A DNA stretch of 64,000 bases, from NCBI GenBank assembly GCA_963839615.1, contig CAWIVY010000001.1, positions 372,001 to 436,000 on the forward strand, in the 5' to 3' direction. This document shows positions 44,307 through 53,581 of the stretch, in pieces; within the stretch, counting starts at the first letter, position 1; each line of letters opens with the position of its first letter. The notes below the pieces were generated by a model. It did no database searches. It worked only from the letters and a program-made list of their open reading frames with translations, and was not told the DNA's origin. Source of the DNA: DASQMT01 sp963839615. GTDB taxonomy: Bacteria > Actinomycetota > Thermoleophilia > Solirubrobacterales > Solirubrobacteraceae. Both the position numbers and the translations under genes were made by a program.

Positions 44307-45839
44307 ATGGAACGCAAGTGGTGGACGCTCCTCGTCGTCTGCATCTCCATCTTCATGCTGTTGCTGGACATCACGGTGGTGAACGTCGCGCTGCCGGTGA
44401 TCCAGCGCGACCTGGGCGCTGACTTCAGCCACCTCCAGTGGGTCGTCGACGCGTACGCCCTCACACTCGCGGCGCTGCTGTTGACAGCCGGCTCGCTGGC
44501 CGACCGCTACGGCCGCCGGCTGATCTTCGCGGGCGGCCTCGTGCTGTTCGTGGCCGCTTCGCTGCTCTGCGGCTTCTCGACCACGCCGACGATGCTCGAC
44601 CTGGCGCGCGGCCTCCAGGGCATCGGCGGCGCGGCGATGTTCGCCACGTCGCTCGCCCTCCTCGCCCAGGAGTTCGAGGGTCCCGAGCGCGCGACCGCGT
44701 TCGGCATCTGGGGCGCCACGACCGGTCTCGCCGTCGCGATCGGCCCGCTGGTGGGCGGAGCGTTGGTCGACGGGATCGGCTGGGAGTGGATCTTCTTCGT
44801 CAACGTGCCGATCGGCGCGCTCTGCTTGTGGATCTCGGTGGCCAAGCTGCGCGAGACGCGCGACCCGAGTCAGGGCGGCGTCGACCTCCCCGGCGTGCTC
44901 ACGTTCAGCACGGCGCTCTTCTGCCTGATCTTCGCCCTCATCCGGGGCAACAGCGAGGGCTGGAGCAGCGCCTTGATCGTCGCGCTGCTTGTGGTATCGG
45001 GCCTGATGCTGGCCGCCTTCGTCGCGGTCGAGCGCCGGGTCGCGAACCCCATGTTCGACCTCGGCTTGTTCCGCAAGCCGACCTTCACCGGCGCGTCGAT
45101 CGTGGCCTTCACCCTGTCGGCCTCGATGTTCGCGATGTTCCTCTACGTGACGCTCTACATGCAGAACGTGCTCGACTACACGGCGCTCGAGACCGGCCTG
45201 CGGTTCCTGCCGCTGTCGCTCCTCTCGTTCTTCGCCGCCGCGATCTCCGGACGCCTGAGCGAGAACGTTCCGGTGCGGTACTTCATGGCCGGCGGGCTCC
45301 TGCTGGTCGCCGGCGGCCTCCTGCTGATGCACGGCGTCAGCGTCGACTCGAAGTGGACCACGCTGCTCGGCGGCTTCATCCTGTCCGGCGTCGGGATCGG
45401 CCTGATCAACCCGCCGCTCGCCTCCACGGCGATCGGCGTCGTCCGGCCGCAGCAGAGCGGCATGGCATCGGGCATCAACACGACGTTCCGCCAGGTCGGC
45501 ATCGCCACCGGGATCGCCGCGCTCGGGGCGATCTTCCAGGCCCGCGTGGAGTCGAAGCTGTCCGAGCTTCCGCTGCCGCGCCAGGCCGCGAGCAGGGTCG
45601 GCGAGCTTGCCGAGGCGATCGCCTCCGGTGGCTCGCAGCAGGCGATCGGCAACGCGCCGGCGCAGGCCCGTGGCCAGATCACCGACGCGGCCAACCAGGC
45701 GTTCGTCGCCGGCTTCAACACGATCCTGCTGGTCGGCGTGGCGATCGCCGTGGTCGGCGCCGTCTCTGCGCTCGTGCTCGTCCGGCAGCGCGACTTCGTA
45801 GCGGCCGGCGCGGCCGAGGGCGCGCCGGCGGGGGCATGA
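44307..45839 (+). CDS. MFS multidrug exporter, DHA2 (EmrB/QacA) type
   Basis: 510 residues with 14 predicted helices, the DHA2 layout. LLDITVVNVALPVIQRDLG in helix 1, motif A GSLADRYGRRL after helix 2, and GPLVGGALVDGIGWEWIFFV as motif C. Expected to be a proton-driven drug exporter in the inner membrane. AAGGGAGA precedes ATG 44307. A periplasmic loop (about 420-465) near the C-terminus is polar and helical. Confidence 0.92.
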   Translation: MERKWWTLLVVCISIFMLLLDITVVNVALPVIQRDLGADFSHLQWVVDAYALTLAALLLTAGSLADRYGRRLIFAGGLVLFVAASLLCGFSTTPTMLDLARGLQGIGGAAMFATSLALLAQEFEGPERATAFGIWGATTGLAVAIGPLVGGALVDGIGWEWIFFVNVPIGALCLWISVAKLRETRDPSQGGVDLPGVLTFSTALFCLIFALIRGNSEGWSSALIVALLVVSGLMLAAFVAVERRVANPMFDLGLFRKPTFTGASIVAFTLSASMFAMFLYVTLYMQNVLDYTALETGLRFLPLSLLSFFAAAISGRLSENVPVRYFMAGGLLLVAGGLLLMHGVSVDSKWTTLLGGFILSGVGIGLINPPLASTAIGVVRPQQSGMASGINTTFRQVGIATGIAALGAIFQARVESKLSELPLPRQAASRVGELAEAIASGGSQQAIGNAPAQARGQITDAANQAFVAGFNTILLVGVAIAVVGAVSALVLVRQRDFVAAGAAEGAPAGA

Positions 45840-45870
45840 AACTGCCCCGCGCCGACGCACCGGGCCGGCA

Positions 45871-47034
45871 CTATTCGCCGCCCTCCTCCGCCGGCGGGCA
45901 GTCGGTCTCGCTGGGCGTCAGCTGGAGCGCTTCGGCAACGCCGACGTCGGCCTGCGAGAGGCTCCCGTCCGCCAGCGCCTGGACCACGGAGGCCGCGGCC
46001 ACGTACGCCGTCTTGGCGATGTAGCCGTTGGCCTTCTGGCCGATGTCGCCGCGCATCTCGATCAGCACCGACGCGGAGCCGAGGAGTCCGTAGGCGTTGC
46101 GCGAGATCCCGGGAGGCGTCGTCCCGCAGTAGCGCGAGAAGTTCGCGTACCCGTATTGATGGACCGCTTGGACGAGCGTCGACACCGCCTGCTTGGAGCG
46201 GAAGATGACCTGGTCGAACTGCGGGCGGATGCCGAGCTCGTCGGCGGTCTCCGTCGCGTTCGGCCACAGCGTCGAGCCGGTGACCATCCGGCCCGCGGCG
46301 TCGGTCTTCGACCCCTGGTGATGCAGATCCAACACCACGTCGACACCCGCCGCGCCGCCTGCCTCCTCGTACGCGTTGCGGACCGCCAGCGCCTCGGGCA
46401 CCGGGTTGTCGCCCTGGCCCACGCCGACCGGCCCGGTGTTGGGGTCGTCCAGCGGGTCGCTGACCAGGTAGGAGTGGTAGCGGTTGATGTCATAGCCGCG
46501 GCCTGGCTCGTAGAACGCCGGGCACGGCTCGACCGTGCAGAACGGGTCGACGTTCCAGCGCCACGGCTCGCCGATCGGCGTGGCGTCGAAGCCGTCGATG
46601 TTCACCCGCGGCACGACCGTCACGGTCACGGCGTCGCGGATCTCCTTCGCCCCCGCGGCGCTGCTCGTGAGCGCGCGGACGAGCTCCACTGCCGAGTTGC
46701 TGACGGTGTACTCGTCGCCGTGCTGGTTGGCGATGATGACGATCCCGCGATCGCCGCTGCCGATCGTGACGATCGGTATCGCGCGGCCGCTGCCCTTGGC
46801 GAGGTACGGCGAGTAAGTGAGCTCCGCGGCTCCCTTGCTTCTCGCGACCAACCGCTCGAGCGTCGAGACGAGCTCGTCGTAGTCGCGAATCGCGGCAAGC
46901 GACACGTTCTGGTTCGGCTGCGCCCATGGGCCGCCGGGCGTCGACTCCGGCTGCTGCCCGCTCGCTGGCGGCGCGGTCAGCGCAGCGATCAGGCATGCGG
47001 CGCCGATCACTGCACGCAGGCGTGTGCGTCTCAT
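45871..47034 (-). CDS. Secreted M14-type zinc carboxypeptidase
   Basis: 387 residues. Signal peptide about 1-26 (ending PPASG). The zinc ligands His105 and Glu108 are in NQHGDE, the third at His238/239 in DLHHQG; VPRVNIDGFD carries the conserved substrate-binding Arg/Asn, and the catalytic Glu326 is in VLIEMRGD. All key residues are present. It should trim peptides or murein fragments outside the cell. Convergent with the MFS gene, 31 bp apart. Confidence 0.87.
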   Translation of the reverse strand: MRRTRLRAVIGAACLIAALTAPPASGQQPESTPGGPWAQPNQNVSLAAIRDYDELVSTLERLVARSKGAAELTYSPYLAKGSGRAIPIVTIGSGDRGIVIIANQHGDEYTVSNSAVELVRALTSSAAGAKEIRDAVTVTVVPRVNIDGFDATPIGEPWRWNVDPFCTVEPCPAFYEPGRGYDINRYHSYLVSDPLDDPNTGPVGVGQGDNPVPEALAVRNAYEEAGGAAGVDVVLDLHHQGSKTDAAGRMVTGSTLWPNATETADELGIRPQFDQVIFRSKQAVSTLVQAVHQYGYANFSRYCGTTPPGISRNAYGLLGSASVLIEMRGDIGQKANGYIAKTAYVAAASVVQALADGSLSQADVGVAEALQLTPSETDCPPAEEGGE

Positions 47035-47134
47035 TGGGATCCCCCTCCCGTCGGGATGTCAGCCGCCCGGACGTCCCACCGCCCGGACACGCTGGGGCCC
47101 TCGGTACCCCAGCCGACGCGTTTCTCACCTGTGA

Positions 47135-47917
47135 TCACGCGCGCAGGTCCCGGCGCCGGATCGCCGCGATGGCAACCGCAGTCAGCGCCGCGCTGAACAG
47201 CCCCAGCACGGCCAGATCGCCGACGTCGACACCGTTGGCGAGCGGGTCGTCGGCCGCGTAGTAGTAGAAGGGCGAGAAGTACTTCAGCCAGGCGATCGGA
47301 TCGACCAGCGGAGCGAACCCGTTGACCAGGTAGCCGACGATCGCGAAGGCGGCCGCGCCTCCTGTCGCGAGCGCCCGGCGGCCCGTGCCGGCGCCGAGGG
47401 CCAGCGCCACCGCGCCCGACGCGACGCCGTAGAAGGCCAGGTGCAGGGACAGGGCGCCGAGGTGTCCGACGCCGATCCCGCCTCCGGCCGCCGCGACCCC
47501 GGCGATCAGCCCGACCCACGTGGCCAGGGCGAGCATGAGCGCGCCGGCGGCGATCGCCGCGCCCTTGGCGGCGACCAGGGCCGAGCGCTTCGCCGGGTGG
47601 GCGAGGACCAGAGCGAGGATCCTGTCCTCCTCCTCGCCGGCCGTGACGCCCGCCACGCCCGTGATCGTCACCGCCGCGAACACGAGCGGGCCGTACACCG
47701 AGGCGATCTCGCCCCGGTACCACCCGATCAGGGTGCCGTAGTCGGCCCCGCCCAACAGCTCGGACACCCCCTCGGGCAGGTCGAGCTTTCCGATCGATCC
47801 TCCGACTGCCGGGAACAGTGCGCCGACCGTGACGAGGACCATCATCAGGCCGACAGCCGCAGACACGAGCGTCAGCAGGCGCAGGCGCAGCGTCAGCTTG
47901 AACGTCGGCCAGCTCAC
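47135..47917 (-). CDS. ABC-2 type transporter permease
   Basis: 260 residues, six hydrophobic helices. The first cytoplasmic-to-membrane helix starts at FKLTLRLRLLTLVSAAVGL; a characteristic soluble stretch AGEEEDRILALVLAHPAKRS follows helix 2. This is typical of ABC-2 exporters of the NatB/YhgE kind in actinobacteria. GTG 47917 overlaps the ATPase stop (GTGA), so both are coupled. Substrate unknown. Confidence 0.83.
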   Translation of the reverse strand: MSWPTFKLTLRLRLLTLVSAAVGLMMVLVTVGALFPAVGGSIGKLDLPEGVSELLGGADYGTLIGWYRGEIASVYGPLVFAAVTITGVAGVTAGEEEDRILALVLAHPAKRSALVAAKGAAIAAGALMLALATWVGLIAGVAAAGGGIGVGHLGALSLHLAFYGVASGAVALALGAGTGRRALATGGAAAFAIVGYLVNGFAPLVDPIAWLKYFSPFYYYAADDPLANGVDVGDLAVLGLFSAALTAVAIAAIRRRDLRA

Positions 47918-48816
47918 GGCGAATCGCCCGCGCGGTAGTAGCGCAGGAAGATCTCCTCGAGATCGTCCTCGTGCGTTCGAATCGCACGCACCTCGTGGGC
48001 GGCCGCGGCCTTGACGATGCGGTCCGCCGAGCCCTCGAAGGCCACGGTCACGCGCCCGCCTTCGGCCTTCGCCTCCCGCACCCCGGGGAGGGCGCGGAAC
48101 TGCTCCGCGTCCACGGGCGCGGCGAACTCGATCTCAAGGCGCTGAACCGCGATGTGACGAAGGTTCTCGAGCGAGTCGACCACGACGAGCCGGCCCTCGC
48201 GCAGGATCGCGACGCGATGGGTGACGCGCTCGACCTCGGAGAGGGTGTGCGACGAGAGGAACACGGTTCGTCCCTGCGAGCTCACCTCCCCGAGCAGCGC
48301 GTGGAAGCTCTGCTGCACCAGCGGGTCGAGACCGGCGATCGGCTCGTCCAGGATCAACAGCTCGGGCTCGTGCATGAAGGCCTGGATCAGGCCGACCTTC
48401 TGGCGGTTGCCGGTCGAGAGCTCGCGTATCGGCCGGTCGAGCTGGGCGTCGAAACGCTCGGCGAGCGAGGCGCGCAGGCCGCTGTCGACGCCGCCTCGCA
48501 GCTCGGCCAGGTAGTCCAGCACCTCGGCTCCGGTCAGCTTCGGATACAGGGCGAAGTCGCCGGGCAGGAAACCGACCCGGTCGCGGATCGCGAGGCTCTC
48601 CTCGCGAGTGTCGTGCCCGAGCACCGACGCCGAGCCCGCGGTCGGCTCGATCAGATCCAGCAGCAGCCGCATCGTCGTCGACTTGCCCGCGCCGTTGGGA
48701 CCCAGGAAGCCGAAGACCTCGCCGGGCTCGACCTCGAGGTCGAGGTCGAAGAGGCCGTGCCCGGAGCCGTAGTCCTTCGAGAGCCCCTCGGTTCGTATCG
48801 GGGGATGTGAGCCTAT
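47914..48816 (-). CDS. ABC transporter ATPase, apparent ATA start
   Basis: 300 residues if read from 48816. Walker A is GPNGAGKSTT (about residue 40), the signature LSTGNRQK, Walker B LLILDEP, the switch SSHTLSEVE. The only normal start in this frame is the ATG at 48672, which lies after Walker A and would give a dead protein. The frame is open upstream, and a perfect AGGAGGT (48826-48832) sits 9 bases before an in-frame ATA at 48814-48816. So either ATA is used or an ATG has been misread. Confidence 0.82.
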   Translation of the reverse strand: MGSHPPIRTEGLSKDYGSGHGLFDLDLEVEPGEVFGFLGPNGAGKSTTMRLLLDLIEPTAGSASVLGHDTREESLAIRDRVGFLPGDFALYPKLTGAEVLDYLAELRGGVDSGLRASLAERFDAQLDRPIRELSTGNRQKVGLIQAFMHEPELLILDEPIAGLDPLVQQSFHALLGEVSSQGRTVFLSSHTLSEVERVTHRVAILREGRLVVVDSLENLRHIAVQRLEIEFAAPVDAEQFRALPGVREAKAEGGRVTVAFEGSADRIVKAAAAHEVRAIRTHEDDLEEIFLRYYRAGDSP

Positions 48817-48825
48817 TTGCGGTGG

Positions 48826-48832
48826 ACCTCCT
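48826..48832 (-). promoter_or_regulatory. Shine-Dalgarno AGGAGGT deciding the ATPase start
   Basis: Seven-base perfect anti-16S match on the minus strand, nine bases ahead of the in-frame ATA codon. No ATG, GTG or TTG in the ATPase frame lies within range. Confidence 0.6.
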
Positions 48833-48834
48833 AG

Positions 48835-48857
48835 CGGAGCGAGCGTAGCTCGCTCCG
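48835..48857 (-). terminator. Hairpin after the GGDEF gene
   Basis: CGGAGCGAGC (48835-48844) pairs perfectly with GCTCGCTCCG (48848-48857) around a GTA loop. It lies directly after the GGDEF stop at 48861 and before the ABC ribosome site. No U-tract follows, so it may be a terminator of the GGDEF message or an attenuator for the ABC genes. Confidence 0.5.
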
Positions 48858-48860
48858 TCC

Positions 48861-50474
48861 CTATTCCTCGACGGAACCCACGGCCAGGACGCTTTCCGAG
48901 GGGTGATCGGGAGCGTCCGTCGCGGCCATGACGCGATTGCGGCCGGCCTTCTTGGCGGCGTAGAGCGCGCGGTCAGCCGCTCGGATCAGGGCGGGGCCGT
49001 CGGCGGCGTGATCGGGCAGCGTGGCGACGCCGAGGCTCGCGGTGATGCGCGCAGCGGCGACTGTGGGGGTGATCAACCCCTCGAGGGTCGCGCGCAGGGT
49101 CTCGGCGAGCCCGAGCGCGCCCGCGTGATCGGTGTCGGGCAGCAGCACGACGAACTCCTCACCGCCCCAGCGGCCGGCGAAGTCGCTGGTACGCACACCA
49201 CGGCGGAGCGTCGCGCCGACGCTCTCGAGCACGTCGTCACCGGCCTGATGGCCGCGACGGTCGTTGAGCGCCTTGAAGTGATCGAGGTCGAGCACGATCG
49301 CCGAGAGCGGCGAGCCGCCGCGGGTCGATTGCGCGACCATCCGGATCAGCGCCTCCTGCACAGAGCGCGCGTTCGGCAGACCGGTCAGGGGGTCGGTGGC
49401 CGCGCGGTGCTCGGCGAGCGCTAGGTTGCGCAGGTTCGCGAGGACCGGGGCTGCCTGCTTGACCGCGCCGGTGACGGCGTCGCGCTCCGCCGGCTTCATG
49501 CGGCCGGCAGTCGTCACGAGCAGCGTGCCGATGACCTCGCCGCCGACCCGCTCGGGCACACAGAGCGAGGCGCCTTCGACGCGGTCGCACAGCTCACACG
49601 TCTGCAGAGGCGACTCACCGGGCCGGCGCTCATGGGTCTGCTCGCGGCGGATCGCCAGACACTTACGCGGCGTCGCGTCCGCGAGCGCGTCAGCGAGCCC
49701 GGGGAACGCCGATGGATCGGTCGCGGCGTCCAACGAGTCACCGGCGGCATTACGCGCGAGCGCTACGGCATGCGCGCCCCGAGCCAGTCGCTCGGCCCGC
49801 CGGCGCAGGAGCTCTCTGGCCTCGTGCACTCCGTCGACACCCTGCAGCGCGTCGACATACTCGCGCCGCTGATCGTCCTGCGCCCGATCGCGCCGCGACT
49901 GGCGCTCCACCACGAGCATCCCGAACGACAGCACGATCGCGCCGAAGATGACGACGAAGCCGAAGGCGACCCAGCGCGCGCGCTGCAGCTCGGCCTGAGC
50001 GCGCTGCTCGACATGCTCCCGAAGCGCGGCGTCCTGCTTACGGAAGTCATCCATGAGGACCTTCCGCTTCCGCGCGTTCCCGAGGTCTATCGCCCGCGGC
50101 CCGCGGTGATCGACCTGGGCGACCGCCGACCGGCCGTACGCCTGCCACCGACGCGCCGTGGACTCCAGGCCGCTCAACAGGCCTGCGGTCACGTGCTCGC
50201 GCCCGAACGCGGCCCTGGCCTCCTGCAGCGCGCGCCTGAAGTCGTCCTTGCCGAGTTCGTAGGGCCTGAGGAACGCCTTGTCGCCGGTCAGCGCGTATCC
50301 GCGCAGTCCGGTCTCCTGGTCGAGCATCGCCGTCAGCAGATCACTCGAAACGCGCAACTGACCCTGCATCCCGATGACAGCTTTGCGTTGGACCCCGGCG
50401 ATCAGCCACACGCTGCCGCCGATCATGAGGACCGACATCGCGAGCAGCACCCGGAGACGAGCGTAGTTGGACAT
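48861..50474 (-). CDS. Membrane CHASE3-GGDEF diguanylate cyclase
   Basis: 537 residues from ATG 50474. TM helix about 8-27, a CHASE3-type extracellular helical sensor (about 35-165; LDQETGLRGYALTGDKAFL is the signature), TM helix about 170-192, a GAF-like region with cysteines (CELCDRVEGASLCV), and the GGDEF domain (about 370-530) with RWGGEEFVVLL. DPLTGLPNAR and DLDHFKALNDRRGHQ are also intact, so cyclic di-GMP synthesis is likely. The upstream frame to 50717 lacks protein character. Divergent from the sugar ABC operon. Confidence 0.88.
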   Translation of the reverse strand: MSNYARLRVLLAMSVLMIGGSVWLIAGVQRKAVIGMQGQLRVSSDLLTAMLDQETGLRGYALTGDKAFLRPYELGKDDFRRALQEARAAFGREHVTAGLLSGLESTARRWQAYGRSAVAQVDHRGPRAIDLGNARKRKVLMDDFRKQDAALREHVEQRAQAELQRARWVAFGFVVIFGAIVLSFGMLVVERQSRRDRAQDDQRREYVDALQGVDGVHEARELLRRRAERLARGAHAVALARNAAGDSLDAATDPSAFPGLADALADATPRKCLAIRREQTHERRPGESPLQTCELCDRVEGASLCVPERVGGEVIGTLLVTTAGRMKPAERDAVTGAVKQAAPVLANLRNLALAEHRAATDPLTGLPNARSVQEALIRMVAQSTRGGSPLSAIVLDLDHFKALNDRRGHQAGDDVLESVGATLRRGVRTSDFAGRWGGEEFVVLLPDTDHAGALGLAETLRATLEGLITPTVAAARITASLGVATLPDHAADGPALIRAADRALYAAKKAGRNRVMAATDAPDHPSESVLAVGSVEE

Positions 50475-50685
50475 GGCTACGACATCTGTCGACCCCGGAG
50501 CGAGAAGCTTTAGCTCGGCCACGCGTATGCTGCGGGGCGGACGGGCTGCTGCTCGCGCCATGGCAGCCGAGAGCCCTGCGCTGCACATTTGCTCTAGACG
50601 ATTGTGCAGCCCCTGGATAGAGTCCGCCGGGGGTCGGGATTGGGCGCGAACGCTCGCGCACTCGGAGGAGGAGGTCGGATCGGCA

Positions 50686-51465
50686 ATGGCGGAACCAGTG
50701 CTAGAGGCACGGGACATCGTGAAGAACTTCGGGCGCGTGCAAGCACTGCGCGGGGCGAGCTTCAGCGTCTATCCCCAGGAGGTGGTCGCTCTCATCGGCG
50801 ACAACGGGGCGGGGAAGAGCACACTGGTGAAGACGCTGGTCGGGGTGCATCCGCCCGACAGCGGGCAGATCTTCTTCGAGGGCAAGCCGGTCTCGATCAA
50901 CACGCCGCATGATTCCCGCGACCTCGGGATCGAGACGGTCTACCAGGACCTCGCGCTCGCGGCCGAGATCGACCCGGCCGCGAACATGTTCCTCGGGCGC
51001 GAGCTGATGCGGCCGGGGCTGCTCGGGAAGCTGGGCTTCCTCGACAAGGCGGCCATGCGGAAGCGCAGCGACGAGGCGTTCAAGAGCCTCGGGGTGCGGA
51101 TCCAGGACACGGGCGCGCGGGTGGCGAACATGTCCGGCGGTCAGCGCCAGGGCATCGCGATCTGCCGCGCCGTGACGTGGGCGAAGAAGGTCGTGTTCAT
51201 GGACGAGCCGACGGCCGCGCTGGGCGTGGTGCAGACGCGCAACGTCCTGGATCAGATCAAGCGCGTGCGCGAGCACGGACTCTCCGTCGTGCTGATCAGC
51301 CACAACATGCCCGAGGTCTTCGAGGTCGCCGATCGGATCGAGGTGCTGCGGCTCGGGGCCCGCGTCGCGCGCCTCAAGCCCGAGGACGTCTCGATGGAGG
51401 AAGTCGTCTCCGCGATGACCGGCGCGCTGACCTTCCACGACGAGGACCAGGAGCAGGGGTCATGA
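50686..51465 (+). CDS. Sugar ABC importer ATPase
   Basis: 259 residues, a single ATPase domain of the RbsA/FrcA type. Walker A GDNGAGKST, Q-loop ETVYQDLALA, signature MSGGQRQGI, Walker B VVFMDEP. ATG 50686 follows a GGAGGAGGAGG stretch. It energises import through the permease that overlaps its stop (ATGA at 51462). First gene of a three-gene import operon. Confidence 0.92.
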   Translation: MAEPVLEARDIVKNFGRVQALRGASFSVYPQEVVALIGDNGAGKSTLVKTLVGVHPPDSGQIFFEGKPVSINTPHDSRDLGIETVYQDLALAAEIDPAANMFLGRELMRPGLLGKLGFLDKAAMRKRSDEAFKSLGVRIQDTGARVANMSGGQRQGIAICRAVTWAKKVVFMDEPTAALGVVQTRNVLDQIKRVREHGLSVVLISHNMPEVFEVADRIEVLRLGARVARLKPEDVSMEEVVSAMTGALTFHDEDQEQGS

Positions 51466-52502
51466 CGGCGCCCGTCCATCCCCCCGACGGCGAGGCGTCC
51501 GTCGACGAGGCGCCGGAGCCCGACCGCAACGATCCGCTGTGGAAGCGGCTGGTCGGGGGTTCGAGCATCTCGATCGCCCTGATCCTCGCCGGGCTGATCG
51601 TGGTCTTCTCGCTGCTGCGCTTCGAGGAGTTCTTCGCCGTTTCGAACGCCCGCAACATCGCCACGGACGCGGCGGTGCTGCTCGTGCTGGCGACGGGCCT
51701 CACCTTCGTAATCATCACGGCCGGCATCGACCTCTCGGTCGGCGCCGTGCTCGTGTTCGCCGGCGTGGTGTCGGCAAAGGTCATGAACGAGATGGGCGGC
51801 GACAACTGGGGGGTTATCGTCGTCGGCCTGGTGGTCGCGCTCCTGGCGGGATGCGCCTGGGGGATCCTGAACGGATTCCTGATCACGAAGGCGAACATCC
51901 CCTCGTTCATCGTCACCCTGGGCACGCTGGGCATGGCGCTCGGGTCGGCGCTGCTGATCACGGGCGGCGTCGACGAGCGCGAGGTGCCGTTCAAGCTGAT
52001 CGAGACGATCGGCTCGGGACGGCTCTTCGGCGAGATCCCGTACCTCGTGCTGATCGCCGCGGCGGTCGCGCTGGTGTTCGGGATAATCCTGGCGCAGACG
52101 CGTTTCGGCCGCTACACGTACGCGATCGGCTCGAACCCGGAAGGCGTGCGCCGCGCCGGTGTCAACGTCGACGCGCACCTGATCAAGATCTATGCGCTCG
52201 GCGGCACGCTGGCCGGGCTGGCAGGATTTCTCTCGCTCGCGCGCTTCGGGACGACTTCCATCGGCGGTCACTCGACGGACAACCTCGACGCCATCGCCGC
52301 CATCGTGATCGGCGGCACGAGCCTGTTCGGGGGCGTCGGCACGATGCTGGGCACGCTCGTCGGCGTGTTCATCCCGGCGGTGCTGCGCAACGGCTTCGTG
52401 ATCGTCGGCGTGCAACCGTTCTGGCAGCAGGTCGCCGTCGGCGCGGTGCTGATCATCGCGGTCTATCTCGACCAACTCCGCCGCTCGCGTTATGCGCGCT
52501 AG
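51462..52502 (+). CDS. Sugar ABC importer permease (RbsC-like)
   Basis: 346 residues, 8-10 transmembrane helices after a polar N-terminal 30 residues. LVLATGLTFVIITAGIDLSVG is split over helix 3, and the later YAIGSNPEGVRRAGVNV is the ATPase-coupling loop; GGTSLFGGVGTMLGTLVG is also typical of ribose/fructose/inositol-type permeases. Overlaps the ATPase by 4 nt; the binding protein follows 29 bp later. Confidence 0.92.
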   Translation: MTAPVHPPDGEASVDEAPEPDRNDPLWKRLVGGSSISIALILAGLIVVFSLLRFEEFFAVSNARNIATDAAVLLVLATGLTFVIITAGIDLSVGAVLVFAGVVSAKVMNEMGGDNWGVIVVGLVVALLAGCAWGILNGFLITKANIPSFIVTLGTLGMALGSALLITGGVDEREVPFKLIETIGSGRLFGEIPYLVLIAAAVALVFGIILAQTRFGRYTYAIGSNPEGVRRAGVNVDAHLIKIYALGGTLAGLAGFLSLARFGTTSIGGHSTDNLDAIAAIVIGGTSLFGGVGTMLGTLVGVFIPAVLRNGFVIVGVQPFWQQVAVGAVLIIAVYLDQLRRSRYAR

Positions 52503-52531
52503 CGGCAGCAATCGGTAGGAGGAGGAGGCAC

Positions 52532-53530
52532 ATGCAAGGCAAGTCAGGTACGAGCCGGCGGTTCCGCGCCGCGTTCGCGGTGGGAGTCGCGGCCATGGCG
52601 CTCGTGGTGGGAGCCTGCGGCGACGACGAGGAGAGCTCGGGGGGAAGCGCCTCTGGCGGCGATGACAACTACAAGATCACTCTGATCGCCGGCGTGAAGG
52701 GCGACGAGTTCTACATCACGATGAACTGCGGTGCGCAGGCGGAGGCGAAGAAGCTGGGCGTCGACCTCGACTTCCAGGGTCCCGACCAGTTCGACGCCAC
52801 GCTGCAGACGCCGATCGTCAACGGCGTGATCGCCAAGAAGCCCGACGCGATCCTGATCGCGCCCACGGACTCCAAGGCGATGTACGCCCCGATCAAGCAG
52901 GCCGCGGACGCGGGCATCAAGATCGTGCTCGTCGACACGACGCTGGAGCAGGCCGACCTGGCCGTCTCGCAGATCGCGTCGGACAACGTCGGCGGCGGCG
53001 AGGCGGCGGCGAAGGCGCTGGCCGACGCGATCGGTGGGTCCGGCAAGGTGTTCGTCAACAACGTCAAGCCGGGCATCTCGACGACCGACCAGCGAGCGCA
53101 GGGCTTCGAGGCAGCTGCGAAGGAGCTCGGCCTGGAGTACGTCGGGCAGGAGTACAACCAGGATCAGCCCGACAAGGCCGCGGCGATCACCAAGGCGCAG
53201 ATCGCGAAGAACCCGGACCTGAAGGGCATCTTCGCGACGAACCTGTTCGGGGCCGAAGGCTCCGCGGCGGGGCTGCGCGAGGCGGGCGTCAAGAGCGTGA
53301 AGATCGTCGGTTTCGACGCCGGGCCCAAGCAGGTGGCGGATCTCAAGGAGGGCCTGCTCGAGGCACTGGTCGCCCAGAAGCCCGCCGATATCGGCGCGCA
53401 GGGCGTCCAGCAGGCGGTCGCCGCGCTCAAGGACGAGCCGACCAAGCCCAAGATCGGCACGGGGTCGACCATCCTCACCCAGGACACGCTGGCCGACAAC
53501 CCGGACGCCGTCTACAAGTCGTCCTGCTAG
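52532..53530 (+). CDS. Sugar-binding lipoprotein (RbsB-like, PBP1 family)
   Basis: 332 residues. Lipoprotein signal with lipobox VVGAC near residue 29. The mature periplasmic-binding domain starts NYKITLIAGVKGDEFYITM, with VIAKKPDAILIAPTDSKAM, VNNVKPGISTTDQRAQGFEA and the late VGFDAGPKQV typical of ribose/galactose-binding type proteins. It captures the sugar for the adjacent permease. AGGAGGAGG precedes ATG 52532. Confidence 0.92.
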   Translation: MQGKSGTSRRFRAAFAVGVAAMALVVGACGDDEESSGGSASGGDDNYKITLIAGVKGDEFYITMNCGAQAEAKKLGVDLDFQGPDQFDATLQTPIVNGVIAKKPDAILIAPTDSKAMYAPIKQAADAGIKIVLVDTTLEQADLAVSQIASDNVGGGEAAAKALADAIGGSGKVFVNNVKPGISTTDQRAQGFEAAAKELGLEYVGQEYNQDQPDKAAAITKAQIAKNPDLKGIFATNLFGAEGSAAGLREAGVKSVKIVGFDAGPKQVADLKEGLLEALVAQKPADIGAQGVQQAVAALKDEPTKPKIGTGSTILTQDTLADNPDAVYKSSC

Positions 53531-53545
53531 ACGGACGCTGAGCGA

Positions 53546-53575
53546 GCGGGGCATGGCCAGGCGGCCATGCCCCGC
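53546..53575. terminator. Bidirectional terminator hairpin
   Basis: GCGGGGCATGGCC (53546-53558) and GGCCATGCCCCGC (53563-53575) make a 13-bp perfect stem with an AGGC loop, followed by TT. It separates the binding-protein gene from the convergent SorC gene and can serve both. Confidence 0.8.
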
Positions 53576-53581
53576 TTCGCG

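Noticed and set aside
43833..45860. Minus-strand ORF of 675 aa
   Set aside because: Antisense to the MFS gene and the RTX end; the plus-strand product has 14 helices and clear family motifs.
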